A stretch of 64,000 bases of DNA from Rotaria sordida (lineage: Eukaryota; Rotifera; Eurotatoria; Philodinida; Philodinidae). Location: assembly GCA_905250125.1 (NCBI GenBank), contig CAJNOL010000160.1:17987-81986 (forward strand). Reading direction: 5' to 3'. A program made the translations under genes and the position numbers. Shown piece by piece: positions 25,144 through 45,592 of the stretch. The notes below the pieces were generated by a model, which was not told the DNA's origin, ran no database searches, and worked only from the letters and a program-made list of their open reading frames with translations. The first letter of the stretch is position 1, and every line of letters starts with the position of its first letter.

Positions 25144-27116
25144 TGATAGTATGCTTTTGTAAAATTTGCTTCAGCAAAAATAAATAATGAAAATTTTATT
25201 GTCATTTGCTTGAAATACGAATTGGAAAATGTTATACATATAAACTGTGCCGGATCTTCTTTGTTGACTATTATATAAACAAAACAATGACAGTAAAAGA
25301 ACAGGATACGATAATAGTTTGTTTTTTTTAGCAGAACAACAGCAAAAACAATTTATGAATGATCTCCTAAATAGCTTAATACATAAGTCAAAACAATTTG
25401 ATAATTACATCTGAATGTTAATGTTTGTGGCGAGATATTACTTCCAATTGATGATGATGATGATGATGATTTCGTTTTTACTGTTGTGATATAGGTTGAA
25501 AATGTAGGAACGATTTATTTGGCTAAATTCAGTGCAATACTCACATTAAAAGCTACGTCGCTTCTTATCGTTATACAGTTGTAAAGAAGAAAATATTAGT
25601 GTTGATTCATCAGAGTTGCTGTCCGAGATAGATCGGCTAGGGTAGGATAATAGATAAGATGAAACGAGGAATCAATGATCAAACAAATTTGATATTTTTA
25701 TTCGACATGATTATCTGAATCGAAAAGTAACTTCGTTTGAAAATAGCCGACTGAACTGTAATGAAGTGATCAAATAACGAAGTATTATCGTGGAGTTACG
25801 ACATTAGTTTCAATAACGAAATTAAATCATCTTTTTCGCGAGATATTACGGACCCTTAAGAGATACACTTCTTAAGGAAATCATTTTCTTTTTCCTTAAC
25901 TGGTATATTTGATATTGGATATACGACAATAGACACGATCGCAACGATCCACATGTAAAGAAAGATAAGAGAAGGCAAGGTTCACTCATGATATCACTTA
26001 CTACAATAGAATATGACGATGAGTTCAAGCAATTCTGGTGTGTGATTCTTGAATGACTATAATCACAAGACATTGAAGAATCAAATATATATTTGATAAA
26101 AGGGTTAATAAAGTGAATTTCATTCATATGTATTTCAAGAATCCTCAAAATAGTAACAGCATATTTAACTGTTCCTAAGAGCCTATAACAAAAGAACAGT
26201 ATAGTCCTATTTCTATTGCACAAATAAAATTATTAGGACTGGCAGCCTAGTTATTTTGTTCTTTTTTTTCCATGTAAATCAATAAGCAAGAGAGACATAA
26301 ATATTCACAAAAGTCAAACTTTTTTGCAGAGTTTCGTGAATGTAAGTTCGGTTGTCTATAAAGAGAAGAGCCATACTCATACAAGTCATGTGTTCAATCC
26401 AAACAAGGTCCACGGTCAAAATAAGATCTAAAATCTAGTATTTTCGATCAAAAAAGCCAATTCTTTGTCTAATGACCTTCATTGAAATTCACACACTCAC
26501 GATTAGATTATACAGACATTAGTAAAGAATTTTGTTGCACTGATATATATATTTTCAATTCAACGATATTTATTAGAATCTTTCTCATATGTGAAGACAG
26601 TAGTGTGTAGAAAAGGTATCGTGATCAATATGCATTATTTAATGATCAAGAAATGCTCGATTTTATTGGTTAAATCTTATAAAATAGACATACTAAATAG
26701 AACTATTATAAATCTTGATCAAATTTATGCTACTCTTACAACTTGAAACTGTTATCCGGTCACTAGTAAGAAGGTTTAGAAGGTCTATGCTATATTGTAT
26801 TCATTTGATTGATGATTAAATGAAAGATACGTTGTAAAAACAGCTCGTATAATCTATTGCAAAAATGAATAATCAAATTAGTTTGTTTTTTATGTACAGC
26901 AAAGATACACAATCACTGATTATTGTGATTTACAATTATTTCATGCTAAACTTCATTGTCAGAAAAATGTTTTGTTTTTAATACAGTCTTTCTATCAATC
27001 TATCGAGTATGACAAAATTATCTACTATCAAAACACTTAACATAATTTTATTTAAATGAATAAAATCTAACACTTAATCAATTTTTAACATTAAAAAAAA
27101 AAAAAGTTTGAAATAT
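25144..27116. other. Intergenic stretch between receptor and membrane-protein gene
   Basis: AATAAA at 25180-25185 probably ends the receptor transcript. A short GAT trinucleotide run lies at 25451-25470. A 125-codon open stretch on the minus strand at 25846-26223 has no recognisable similarity and no exon partners; I do not call it a gene. Confidence 0.4.
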
Positions 27117-27504
27117 TTAAATAATTATCAATCCATCTATAATATATCTTGTATCATCATCTTGAAATCGTTTGATCCATAAATATAGAAGCCAAATACA
27201 ACTTGATACAAGAGTAACAATACTAACAAATAATATAATAAGTAAAATTAATGTATCAATACAAATAGGTTGTACAATCATAAATGGATTCATATTGTAA
27301 TTTATTTTCAAACAAGATCCATAGTTCTTACCAAAAATATTCCAACAGGGAGAACATTTTTCACATATTCTAATAGATAATTCTATAAATGAATATAATT
27401 TTAATTTAACTAATATATTAAAATTACTCACCAGTATTATTTGAAACACTAAAACATACAGGAATCAATACAATGATTATTATATTTAATAATAGAAGAT
27501 GCAT
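27117..27504 (-). CDS. Small Cys-rich single-pass membrane protein, unknown
   Basis: Two exons, 27432-27504 and 27117-27382, joined by a GTGAGT...ATAG intron of 49 bp, give 112 residues. The first exon is a hydrophobic signal peptide (MHLLLLNIIIIVLIPVCFSV) followed by NNT, a possible N-glycosylation site. The second has a short extracellular segment with CEKCSPCW and further Cys residues at SCLK and PIC. A strong transmembrane segment of about 28 residues (residues 72-100) comes next, then a short basic/acidic tail. It should be a type I plasma or secretory-membrane protein. I do not recognise a family. It is divergently arranged with the NDUFS7 gene, whose ATG is 448 bp away, so the two may share a promoter region. 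Confidence 0.65.
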
Positions 27505-27952
27505 CGTTATTATTATTTTGAAATATGTATGTATAGGATGTTAAAGATTGTTTTTATTATGAAATATTTATTGATAATGTGATATAATTTCAATTATTTG
27601 TTTTTCTTTTTCCTATATTAAATCATTCTTATGAATGATTATTGAAAAAAAAAATGTTATATTAATGAAACTAAAATATATTTTAAATTTATATAAAAAT
27701 CTTTTGAAAATTTATAGAAGAACAAATTAGTTCTTTTTTTTTTTTTTTTTTTTTGTCTAACAAAATCTCATCAACAAATAATGACATCTATTGAATTAAT
27801 ACTTTAACCATTCGATAATGAATAGGTATTTTATGGATATTATAGATACAGCTAAACATATTGATCATTACACATTTGAACTTGAATAACTCAAAATCTA
27901 TTGTCTCAAATATTTTAATTTAATTTTTTTTTGTTTCTATTAGATACCATCT
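27505..27952. promoter_or_regulatory. Divergent intergenic region between membrane-protein gene and NDUFS7
   Basis: A 448-bp AT-rich region between two divergent start codons, with a run of about 20 T at 27736-27755. A splice-acceptor-like TTTCTATTAG ends at 27943, nine bases before the NDUFS7 ATG. Promoter function is inferred from arrangement only. Confidence 0.4.
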
Positions 27953-29060
<1,108 letters not shown>

Positions 29061-32000
29061 ACAAACAAATTAATAACTTTATATCCTATAAGCCTAATAT
29101 ATTCTCATTTCTTTTTTTTTCTATTGACTGCGACACTTGTTATGTTTTTTTTCCCGTGTCAGCATTATTTTCTTTTTGATTTTTTGGAAAAATGAGTGTA
29201 AATAGAATTATTTGTAGTCACTTTTCATTTTATACAATGAATCGTAATATGCTCAATTCAACAATCGATTAATTTATTTTACAAATAATTACATAGAATA
29301 GAATATTCAATCAACTACTATAATATCTTTACTAGACATTTTTGTTTTTAATCAATTCTAAAAATATAATCTGTGCTAAATATTTTTTTGTCTAAAGCTT
29401 CTATCTGAGATCTCAATGGATGAACTTTGTTTGTATTCAACAAAATGTTCCTGTCTAGTTCTTCTCACTCATCAAACAATTACAATTTGATTCTATTTAA
29501 TGATAAAGTTTTTTCTCTGATGTTGTCAAAGAATTTCTCCTATAGATTCGTAATAGTTAAATATATAGTGTGAATGAAATAATATAAACAGATTTGAATA
29601 AGTACGTATCAGAGTTCGAAATGAGTCGCTTGGCTTGGTCTAGAGAGATTTCCCTGTCAGACCGTCTGACTTAAACTTTATTTCTTTTTTCAATGAAGAT
29701 TTCCTACGTAAGAAAACAGAGAAAAAAAATCTGATTGTAATCGTTTGTTTTTTTTTCTAACTAAAAATCGATTTTATTCTGATTTTTCATTATGGGTTTT
29801 TGTGTCTGGCAATTGATAACAATCAGAAATCTTTATTATACGAACATTTTAGAAGTTTCATTTAGTCAATAAATAAAATCAGAACATTTATTCAGTTCAA
29901 TAACATTATCCAGCTGCATTAAGTGACATAAGTATTAGTAGAAAATAGTAATCGATCTGACCTTTTGAAATTGATCAGTGTGCATTTTACTTGTGAAAGT
30001 TTATATTAATAAATGATAGTCTTTAAGAAATTGGTGTACCTCTACAAATGTATCTTGTGTTTTTTGGTACAATGTTCTAATAAGTGATTGCTGCTCTCCA
30101 TCATGTAGAAATCGTTTTTTCTGTAAAAGAAATTTACTTTTAATAGTACCATTCTGAGCTGGATCGAGTCATTAAAAAATGATCTGATATGTATAATAAG
30201 TAGTAAATCATCAAGATTATATATTCAACAAACAATCTTATTGTTTTATTGACAAATCGAAAATAATTCCAAAATATATTCGATTCATTTTTCCTCAATA
30301 TAGCATCTATTGTATGATTGTTATGAAGAAGCATTTCTTACAGCTATCGATACACATGAGATGAAGGTTTATATATAAATACCGAGTAGAAGCTTCAAAA
30401 TGAATTGAATCATTTATTGAAATAACTCGAACACTTGTATATTTATCATTAGAAGCATGTTAATAATTATGGAAAGTTTTGATATTATAGAAATACTATG
30501 GAGAAAAGTATTAGTTTAAGATCTACGATTGAAACAGTACAATCGTAAATAATCATATACAACGAAAAACAATCATCGTATATGACGATCGTTTATAATG
30601 AGAGTAAATGATTGGCATACACGACTATCCTACACGATTGTATATAATGTCGAATGTTATTCATAACTTAAGATGCATTTTTTTTAACATAATTTTTATT
30701 TTTTGAATTTAGCTGTAGCATCAAAAGTAAGTAATTATTTTAAAAAAGAATCAGCTATATAATAATTTAAAATATAAATCTTTTTTTTTTGTATTTACGA
30801 AATGATGAAAGGAAAGAAATTAATAGAAAATCATCTTTCTTTTCACCATACAAAGGATTATATGAAAGCAATGGTAAATATAGTTACATATGGAATTCTA
30901 TACAAGATGATAATTACAGTAGCCGACATGGCTAAAAAAAACGGTACTGTATACTGTCGTTTCATATAATTTACGCTCGTCAATAACTCTAAATTAACGT
31001 TTGTTAGGTATAGTATTACAATCGTATTTTATCGTGCCGCACATATTTGATAACGGCTTGAAAATTGAATATCCGACCATTTATCATACAATGAAACACG
31101 ATCGTAATACTGCACCTGCCAAACGACAAAAAAAGCATCTAAAATAGCCATTTACAATTTGCACTTATTTGACCTGGACAAAGTTAAGTAATACGATCGT
31201 TTATGTCAATCATCATTTTTTTTCCTTGAATCATTTTGATATATGTAGTAAAACATATTCATGAATTGTATTTCAATCTTTGACACATACTTGTTTTACA
31301 CAAGCTGAAATGGTATTTGTTATATACTCATATATTTGATGAAACTAATGAAGTAAAAAAAGAATAAGATGAAATAGAAACTCACACAACAGATGAATAC
31401 AAATATATATAAATTGCATACGGTATATATCAAGAGTACAATAAAATATATGATAATGTGAAAAAAAAATATATATTTGTATTAATGATATGAAGTGTAA
31501 AAATCTAGTTCTTATTAAGAGTATCAATTTAAGTTCAAAATTAAAGATAAAATCAAACTATTTTATTTGAATTTTTTTGTGGTTAACTTAATCATTCTTT
31601 TTCATCGGAGCAATTAAAATTTGATATGCATTAATATGATATAAATCTGTTTATTTATATCCTAAGGATAATAAAATATATTAGTTTTCATCGAAAGGTT
31701 TCTAAATTCAATCAATATTATTCATCTGTTATATATTGACTTTAGAGAGTAATATTATTTAAATAGTTTTCAATATGATCAATCATATAAACAAATTTTG
31801 TTCAATTAAAAAATCTAGTAGATTATTTATATTAACAAATTATTTATCTTGTCATATAGAATTAAGCATAAATTTGTAATGTTTTGTAAACATGTATTCA
31901 TTCAAACAACATTCAATATGAAATATCAAAACACAATCAATCAAGCGTATTTTATGTAATAGAAAGTATCTATTTGATCTTTTTTGCATAAAAGTCAAGT

Positions 32001-35000
32001 AAAAAAAAGTACAATATATCGAAACTAAGGAAATGTACTACAAAATTGATTATAAATATTCAAATCATTTTCGGTTGATTTTCAAAAAGAAAAAAATGAA
32101 ATGATTTAGTGACGACCTTGATATTTTTATATTGAAAATAAAAAACGCAAAAATTTATTTGAAAACTAATATAGATAAAAGTATTTTTAATATAATTTAT
32201 TCTTGATTAAAATAATTTTACTCTATTATATCAAAATAAAGAAATTATTGTTTTGTAACTAACTAAATGAATTTTCTTCATTATAATTTATGTTTTTTAA
32301 TTTTACCAGTTAAAACATAATAACAATTGAAAACATTTTGTTTTTCCTTATTTATAATATATACAACGACATTGAACAATTATTAAACTTTTTTTTTTTT
32401 TCTATTGTAAGATGATAACAATCATTTTGTGTCTAAGAGAAACGTATATATCGAAATCAATCAAAATAAATATTATTTACGGATCAATTCAAATAACGAA
32501 ACTCTAAAAAAAAATTCAATTTTTACATTATCGGATTACATATGTTATATAATACAAATCATAAACTATTCGCATGAGCAGATGATATATGACAAGTTGT
32601 ATTTTTTTTTTTTTATATCGTTAACAGATTCAATAATAATAGTTTATAATATTGGAGACTATTCAGTTTCATTATTATGATCTCTATAATAGATTATTAA
32701 ATATGCTTTTTGCATTTATTACAAGTCGCTCTATATTTTTATCAACTTCTGTCACTAAATTATTGTTTGTTTTTTTCATAGTTCGTATACAGACATATTT
32801 ATGTTTTATTTATATATATATCGTTAACTTTCTTTCAATATCTTTAAGTTTTATTTCAAATGTTCGATAAAATATCTATAAGGAAAAAAATAAAAGTATC
32901 GATTGATTGTTTATAGAAAATTTGTTTCAAATTATGATCAATGTTTCTGATGAAAAAAAAAAATATTTTGTTGTCTATACGTGACATTTTTAATTATCTC
33001 ATTTATTATACAAAATTGAAAATGATATACAATGTTAAACTTTAATCAAGAAATTAAAATTATTGATAATATTTGCATAAAGATTTCAAGGTAAGAAAAA
33101 TAAAAAAGGTTAAATAATTCATATAATACTTTTGTTAAAATTACAATAATCAAAAGAAATATCAGAAAGTATTATTTATCTTTGAAACTAATCATCACAT
33201 CTGTTGTTCTTCTTCTTTTTTTTCAACCACACTTGTTCTCTCTTCCCATATGTCAGCTAAATTGAAAAGAAAAAGAATATACTATATATCACAGGTATGC
33301 ATAGTAATTGAAAGGCTCGTTATTTATGCTATCTTGATCATATCAAATAATAACGGAATGAAGGACGTGACACTTTTTATTTGGTTTTACTAGGTGTAAT
33401 TTGTTTCACATACATATTCAAAATACAGTAAGTGTACTTAAATATTAGATGAACAGAGAAAACAAAATTATAATTGTATTTTTTATCGAAATTTGATCAT
33501 TTATTATAAAATATACTAATGATTTTTCTTTATATGATCTTAATTTAAAATTAATTAAGTATAGACAGAGTAAATATTTATTTAAAAAATTCATTCATTC
33601 AATTTGTATAGATAAAAAATATTGTTTAACTTTGTTAACTTCTTTGTTTATTTGTTTTTTTTTAATAATTTGTACTATTTGTCACACTTTCAAGGTGTAT
33701 GCTTTTTACACAAGGATATATCATAAAAAAGTAAAAGATCGAAAATTACGAATCTTTTTACTATGATAGTTACACAAATCTATTTAAAGTTTTGTTGTTG
33801 TTCACATTGATTATATACAGAAATTTTTCGTTGATGTATTAGTTGTGCATTCAATAGAACAATATCATTTATTTTCAAGTAAGAAAGATTTATATGCAGT
33901 GATCTATAGATAATTTATTAAATTTTGAGAGCTAATTCATTTAAATGTCAACAGCTAGAATATTTCATATTTTCAAACTGATGCTTGACAGAATTAATTA
34001 CGTATTTGATTTAGTGGCAGAAGTGTCTCGATGCAACTCGAGCGATGACTCTCGCAATCTTGAAAAATCTTCGTTATTCTTCAGTAGAGTTTCAGGATTT
34101 TATTGTTTTTTGTTCGCACCAATTTTCAAAAGAAAAAATGTGCGACTCCTCCATTAAACCTAGTCAACTTTATTAAAATTCTCCTGGGTTATCGATTCCT
34201 TCCTCTCAATTCTAATGCTCTCGGGACGTTCCTGTTTAGTGGATACGAATTCAAACATCAAAACAAATTGATTGTAAAAATTTGTTTCATATTTATCAAT
34301 GTGATATTATTAATAAAGATTATTTCAATTTTCTCTTATTATCATCTAAAATGAAAACTAAAAAAATGATCTATATAAGATCACTTCATATAAATTTTCC
34401 TTTACTTAACTATAGATTACATTGTTTTAATGAAATTAATAGTATTTCAAAGAAGTACGATCTTTTTTTGATTGAATCAAAATGTGGATATTCTAAATTT
34501 TGATCTTTCAATTATTTATAGTCTATTCTACAATGTCTAGTCAAAATTTTTATCACTCAAAATATTTCTATTAAATGTATACATCATACATATAAATATA
34601 TAAATAGGTGGAAAATAAGCATTACAAAAACAAGTCGAACGAATCTTAATGACCGGCAAGTATATTCAAAAAAATACAATATTTCATTAAGCATAGTTTT
34701 CCAATCAATTCGAAAAAGTCTGGTTATATTTTAATTTTGTCTTGTATTGAATACAACCTCAAAAGAAGAAAAAAAACGATGGGACAGAATGATTGGTTAA
34801 ATGCATTAAATTGCACATATACAAGTCAAGTATTTGTTTTTGGTGACGTTATTCATAGGTTTTTAACTCATAAATATTTTTACAAAAAGAAAAAATAAAG
34901 ATTGACACTATATAACTAGGATTTTTACTTGTTTTACTCATTGAATAATCATTCGAGACTGAAAATAAATAGAAAAACACGATATAAGAAGAATATATAA

Positions 35001-35442
35001 AAGAAAAATATTGACAAAATTTAATAGTATTGACACAATTGCAGTACTTATTAAGATTTTTGTTTAACTCATTCGTTTATTTTGATAATTGATCTTGAAA
35101 ATAATTTGATATATAAGACGGATATTAAAAGTAGATATTTATTGTAGAATCACATATGAATCATTGAAGAAAAATAAAACATAAAAACACAAAAAAAAGA
35201 AGTCTATAAAAATTCTCGTCATTCACTTTTTTTTTTCAAACTTTTCTCAATATAAAAACAATATACATACGTGTACTCAAGACAACATAATATAAGATAT
35301 GATTAATACATATTAGACATTCGAAATAGATATTTTTCATTATGACGAAAAATCTTTTATCAATCAATCTTATAGTAAATTCATTAATAGTTTTATTGAA
35401 TTTTATTTTTTAGATATTTTCCTTGCTAAATAACTGTCAACT
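29061..35442. other. 6.4-kb AT-rich region without recognisable genes
   Basis: Very AT-rich. A cluster around 30540-30660 has repeated, partly self-complementary words (ATCGTATAT, ACGATCGT, ATTGTATATAAT) suggesting an old foldback. The end of the region probably includes the aquaporin 5' leader, since a splice acceptor TTTTTTAG ends at 35413. Short open frames at 32429-32870 and 33945-34503 look like chance frames in AT-rich DNA. Nothing else supported. Confidence 0.4.
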
Positions 35443-36384
35443 ATGACAGAAGATTTCATTCCATCACCATCTATTGATAGCCATTCAATGCCAATGGAAG
35501 TACAAATACCATTATTAGAATCATCTTCAAATGTAAAAGATTCAAATAATACTAATACTCGTAAATCTTCTACTAAGAAAACAAGTTTTTCATCTAATGA
35601 TGAAAAGATATCTGATCCACTTATTATTCTCTCTTCACAGAATGAATCGAAGATATCAAATATGTCTAATAAATTATTTGCTGTAAATCAATTAGAAACA
35701 TTAGCATTCTATCAAGCATTATTTAGTGAATTTTTTGGAACAATGTTACTTGTATTAATATGTTCATCAATTGGTTTATCAATTACATCTCAATCTATAC
35801 CTGCTATGCATGGTGCTATTACATCTGGTCTTACTGTTGCTACTATTATCGTTGGATTTGGTCATACAAGTGGAGCACATATTAATCCAGCTGTTACAAT
35901 AACATTTCTTGTTGCATGTGAAATTGATTTTCTACGAGCATTATGTTATATTGGTATGCAACTTCTTGGTGCAATTTGTGGTTCAAGTCTAGTAAGATTA
36001 ATTATACCACAACATGCACAAGGTAATTTAGGTATGACAATAATTACTGAAGGTATTTCAATTTCACAAGCATGTATGATAGAATTTATAATTACTTTTG
36101 TATTATGTTATACTGTACATGCTATTTGTGATAAACGACGTGATGATATTGGTGGTTCAAAAGCTTTAGCTGTTGGTTTAGCTGTTATCATAGGTTGTTT
36201 ATTTGGCGGACCTTATACAGGTGGTTCAATGAATCCAGCTCGATCATTTGGACCTGCTACAGTAATGAATTCATGGCAAAATCATTGGGTTTATTGGTTT
36301 GGACCATTAACTGGTTCTATTGCATCGGCAGTAGTTTATACATATATATTAAAACATCATCAACCTCATGGTCATGTGCAATAA
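35443..36384 (+). CDS. Aquaporin (MIP family) with atypical selectivity filter
   Basis: A single coding exon of 313 residues, six membrane spans plus two half-helices. Both NPA signatures are intact: HINPAVT (Asn at residue 148) and SMNPARSFGPA (Asn at 264). Residues after the second NPA (Ser, Ala) and the Tyr-Trp pair in HWVYWFGP match the water-channel pattern rather than glyceroporins. By alignment to AQP1 from memory, the aromatic/arginine filter is Ser (TSGLT, AQP1 Phe56), Cys (IIGCLF, His180), Gly (YTGGS, Cys189) and Arg, so only Arg is kept. The N-terminal cytoplasmic tail is long (about 85 residues), Ser/Thr-rich and contains IPLLESS, a dileucine-like sorting signal. A splice acceptor ends 29 bases before the ATG. 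Function as a plasma- or vesicle-membrane channel is secure; substrate is uncertain. Confidence 0.93.
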   Translation: MTEDFIPSPSIDSHSMPMEVQIPLLESSSNVKDSNNTNTRKSSTKKTSFSSNDEKISDPLIILSSQNESKISNMSNKLFAVNQLETLAFYQALFSEFFGTMLLVLICSSIGLSITSQSIPAMHGAITSGLTVATIIVGFGHTSGAHINPAVTITFLVACEIDFLRALCYIGMQLLGAICGSSLVRLIIPQHAQGNLGMTIITEGISISQACMIEFIITFVLCYTVHAICDKRRDDIGGSKALAVGLAVIIGCLFGGPYTGGSMNPARSFGPATVMNSWQNHWVYWFGPLTGSIASAVVYTYILKHHQPHGHVQ

Positions 36385-37156
36385 ATTTTATGCAAATTGA
36401 AATATTGACAAATGAAATTATAATTAAAGACAAAAATAAAACAATTTTGACAAAAAGTCATGATCTATTTTATCTTTATTTTGTAGTTTCTATTCAAATT
36501 CATTGACGAACAGTAATGTTTAGGGTTTTCATTTATTTTTTCTTTGATTTATTTTTAATTAAATAATTAATATCTGTAATTTTATTTTGCATCTTTTTGT
36601 TTTTTGTATCTGTCAGTAATTTGTTTGTTTTTAGAAATCTCATAATTCATTGATTGTACGCATCTTTCAATAGAACTAATAGCAATATATATTTTCTTTT
36701 AGATATGTGACAATTATCAAGTAAAAATTCAAATCATATTTCCTTCTTTTTAGTTGATGATCTTGCTACGATGTTAGTTGACAAAATAGGTGTCAGCTAT
36801 GTTGAGCAGTGCCTTGATCTTGAGAAAAGATTTAATAAATTTTTTGACAATTTGAAATATTATTCATTACTAACTTTTTAATCGATTAGTTATAAGGAGG
36901 CGATGTACTGCGTTAGAGTGATTGATGATAAATAAAACAATGTACGAAATTTAACAAAGAATAAATATGATTATGAAATTTCGATGAAATTCCTTTCATC
37001 ATAAATGGGCTGATTCTTTCTCTGTGTTTGCACTGAACGAGATCTTCTTAGAAGATAGATGTTTTAGATACTGCGATAGGTATTTTAAGAGTCTATAGGA
37101 ATCAACAGATAGAAGTTTATTAAAGAAGCAGACTATACTGAATATGAAGTGTCCAG

Positions 37157-37795
37157 TCCTCAAAAATCGATCTTAGGTCAGGTATACTCAAATGACATAT
37201 AATTTTCAGAATATGTTTGGGCTGTTGTGAAGGAACTATGATAAAATTTTTAGCTCTATATCATGACGTTCGATGGAGATATTCAACAAACAAGGGTCAA
37301 GAATAGCTCATTTGGCAACCCAAAATTCTTTGTGGATCTTCCTTCTATACACTTAATTGTTTTTTTGTTTGAAAGAGCATGTCAGGATGCAGAGTATGAC
37401 AGAGTCCTTTTTTTCTAATTCTTACTTTTTAAATGGAGAAAAGTTAAATGCCTAAATTCTCAAAAAAAGACACTGATAAAACTACTCTTTTATATGATAA
37501 TAATAATAATAAAGTTTAATTCAAAAAAATAGACTCTGTCATGCTCTTTCGTGCAAAAAGAAGAATTGGTTACAATCAAACTTTTCAAGAATTCTGTGAT
37601 GTTCGATCAAAAAAGAATTCCTGCTTTGTCTGAAAACAGCATATTTTTCCAGTAGATGATGATGATAAAAATCATCAAAAATTTTAGGGACAAAGAAACG
37701 AGGTGTCAAATAAAAAATTATGTCATTTAAGAAAGATCAGTTGTCGGACTATTTTCCTATACATTCAATCTTAATTTTGATGATTCTTACGAATA
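37157..37795. repeat. Dispersed repeat family A, copy 2
   Basis: Begins with CTCAAAAATCGATCTTAGGT like copies 1 and 3 and ends with TTTTGATGATTCTTACGAAT, close to the end of copy 3. In the middle, at 37371-37554, lies a nested inverted repeat in which GAAAGAGCATG and ACAGAGTC face their complements around an AT-rich loop. Confidence 0.6.
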
Positions 37796-37802
37796 ATAGC
37801 GC

Positions 37803-38433
37803 TGCACTGGTGTAGACATGCACATATAGAATAAGAATGAAAACGATGAATACATGATAAAACTACGGTGATCTTAGATTCATTTCGACTGTTTCGGTTA
37901 GAAAAGGTTTATTTCGAGAAAATAATTGAATTTTATAAAACATGACTAAACCGTGACCGCTAACGAGAAAAACACCCAAACTGATTCCTATCGTTTGAGC
38001 TCATATTGTGCCCACTAGGAGATCTCAATAAGACTAGAATAAGTCGAAAAGGGTTCATCCCCATGAACTTTTCAAGCTGAATTATGATCGTTTTATTGAA
38101 TGTTCGATTCATCTTTAGATACATACCGAAAAATTAAAAAAACAGAATTTCGACCTGAAATTCAGTTCATAGCAAGGTCTATTGATTCGTAAATTCTCCT
38201 GAAAGCTTCAATTGAGAAGAATTTTCCAATAAGCTCAATTTTTGTAAAATGTCTGTGGCAAGCGAATATCAGATGTCACTTCGAAAACCTTCAGTCTATT
38301 TTTATAAAATTCAGCGATCTTGAAATGATGTTTGCGATTGAAATAAATCGAAGTCAATCCAAAGTCACCATACTTTTAACATGAGTTCACCATCTTCATC
38401 GATTTTCTATGCGTGCATGTCTAGACCAGTGCA
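37803..38433. mobile_element. 631-bp inverted-repeat element (MITE-like)
   Basis: Ends are TGCACTGGTGTAGACATGCA on the left and the inverted counterpart TGCATGTCTAGACCAGTGCA on the right. Recognisable but diverged inverted similarity continues for about 95 bp inwards. No coding potential inside, no clear target duplication. It sits immediately after family A copy 2. Confidence 0.65.
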
Positions 38434-39661
38434 CTATTACATACCTAAATCGGACTATCTGCTTAGAAAAGGAGCATTCAATTAGATGTTTGCATAGATC
38501 TAAATACTTCGTCGCAAACATCTCTGTTTTAGAAAAATCTAGTTGTTCGTGTTCCGTTAATGCTACAGTACATTGAGTTTACGTGTTTGATAAAAAAGAC
38601 ATTTTAAATTTTTCTCTCTTCTGAAACTTTTCACGAAATTTATTTCGTTGTTTAAGATATTCATTATGACAATACTGTTTCGTATATGCATTGTATAGCC
38701 TATCATTGAAACAATATATTTTTATATTGATTGTAATTAATTGTTTTCTTTTATTCATCAATAATTTTTCTTCAAATTTTAAATCATCATAAATAAATAT
38801 AATGTTCACTGTTTTTTCATTATGTAATCGTAAATAAAAAAGAGCGAGAGAGAGAGAGAGAGCGAACAAATATTTTGTTTGTCTAGAAAGGAAAAAAAAG
38901 AACTAAAATAAAAGAGAAGAAATTCAAAACAAACAAAAAAAAGAACATATACATTGACAAAAAAAAAATCTCAATATCACACTTTTTCGATGTTTTCATT
39001 TTCTTTGTTTACAGCACAATTTGTATTTATATATATATATATATGCATATTTGTATGTGTAAAATGATTTTGATTTTGCAAAACAAAAAATAAAATAAAA
39101 TATAATAAAAATTTTCTTTGTTGTTTCGATACAAAATTGGACAAGGAAAATAAAACAACAAAAAAAAAAAAAAAAAGAACCGAATGTTTCTATGAAATGT
39201 AAAATAGACACTTTATATAGGAAGTGATAAAGAAAGCAAAAATAAATTATTTATACTAAAGATTCCATCAAGGAGATAAACAAAAACAAGAATATTTTCC
39301 TTTGTTCTCATTCACAGACAAACTATTCACTAGAATCTCTCACGCGGGACATTCATTATAGTAACTAATATTTAGCAAACGAAAAAACGAAGGTTTTTTT
39401 TTTGTGTTTGTTTGTTTTTTTTCTTCTTTTGATATCTCAACGGACGGCTGGAGAAAAAATGAAATCTGACAGTAATGGTGGGAAAGCAAAAAGAAAAAAA
39501 AAACAAACAAAAATAACATGTTGAGTGCGCATTATAGAAAATGAAAAAAAAAAAGAGTTTGAAGAAAGATCAACAAAGAAAAAAAAACACCACCACCATC
39601 ACACTATAAGAAAGAAAGAAAAAAAACAAAACAATCGAAGATGAACAGTAATTGATGGCTA

Positions 39662-45592
<5,931 letters not shown>

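Larger units (their letters stand above)
36385..39661. other. Intergenic region with repeats between aquaporin and kinase genes
   Basis: Convergent 3' ends. Contains family A repeat copy 2 (37157-37795) and the inverted-repeat element 37803-38433. From about 38840 to 39650 the DNA is rich in A runs, T runs and a GA microsatellite (38845-38862), probably including the 3' UTR of the minus-strand kinase. No coding segment supported. Confidence 0.45.

Noticed and set aside
25846-26223. 125-codon minus-strand open frame
   Set aside because: No splice partners, no recognisable motif, and composition like surrounding intergenic DNA.
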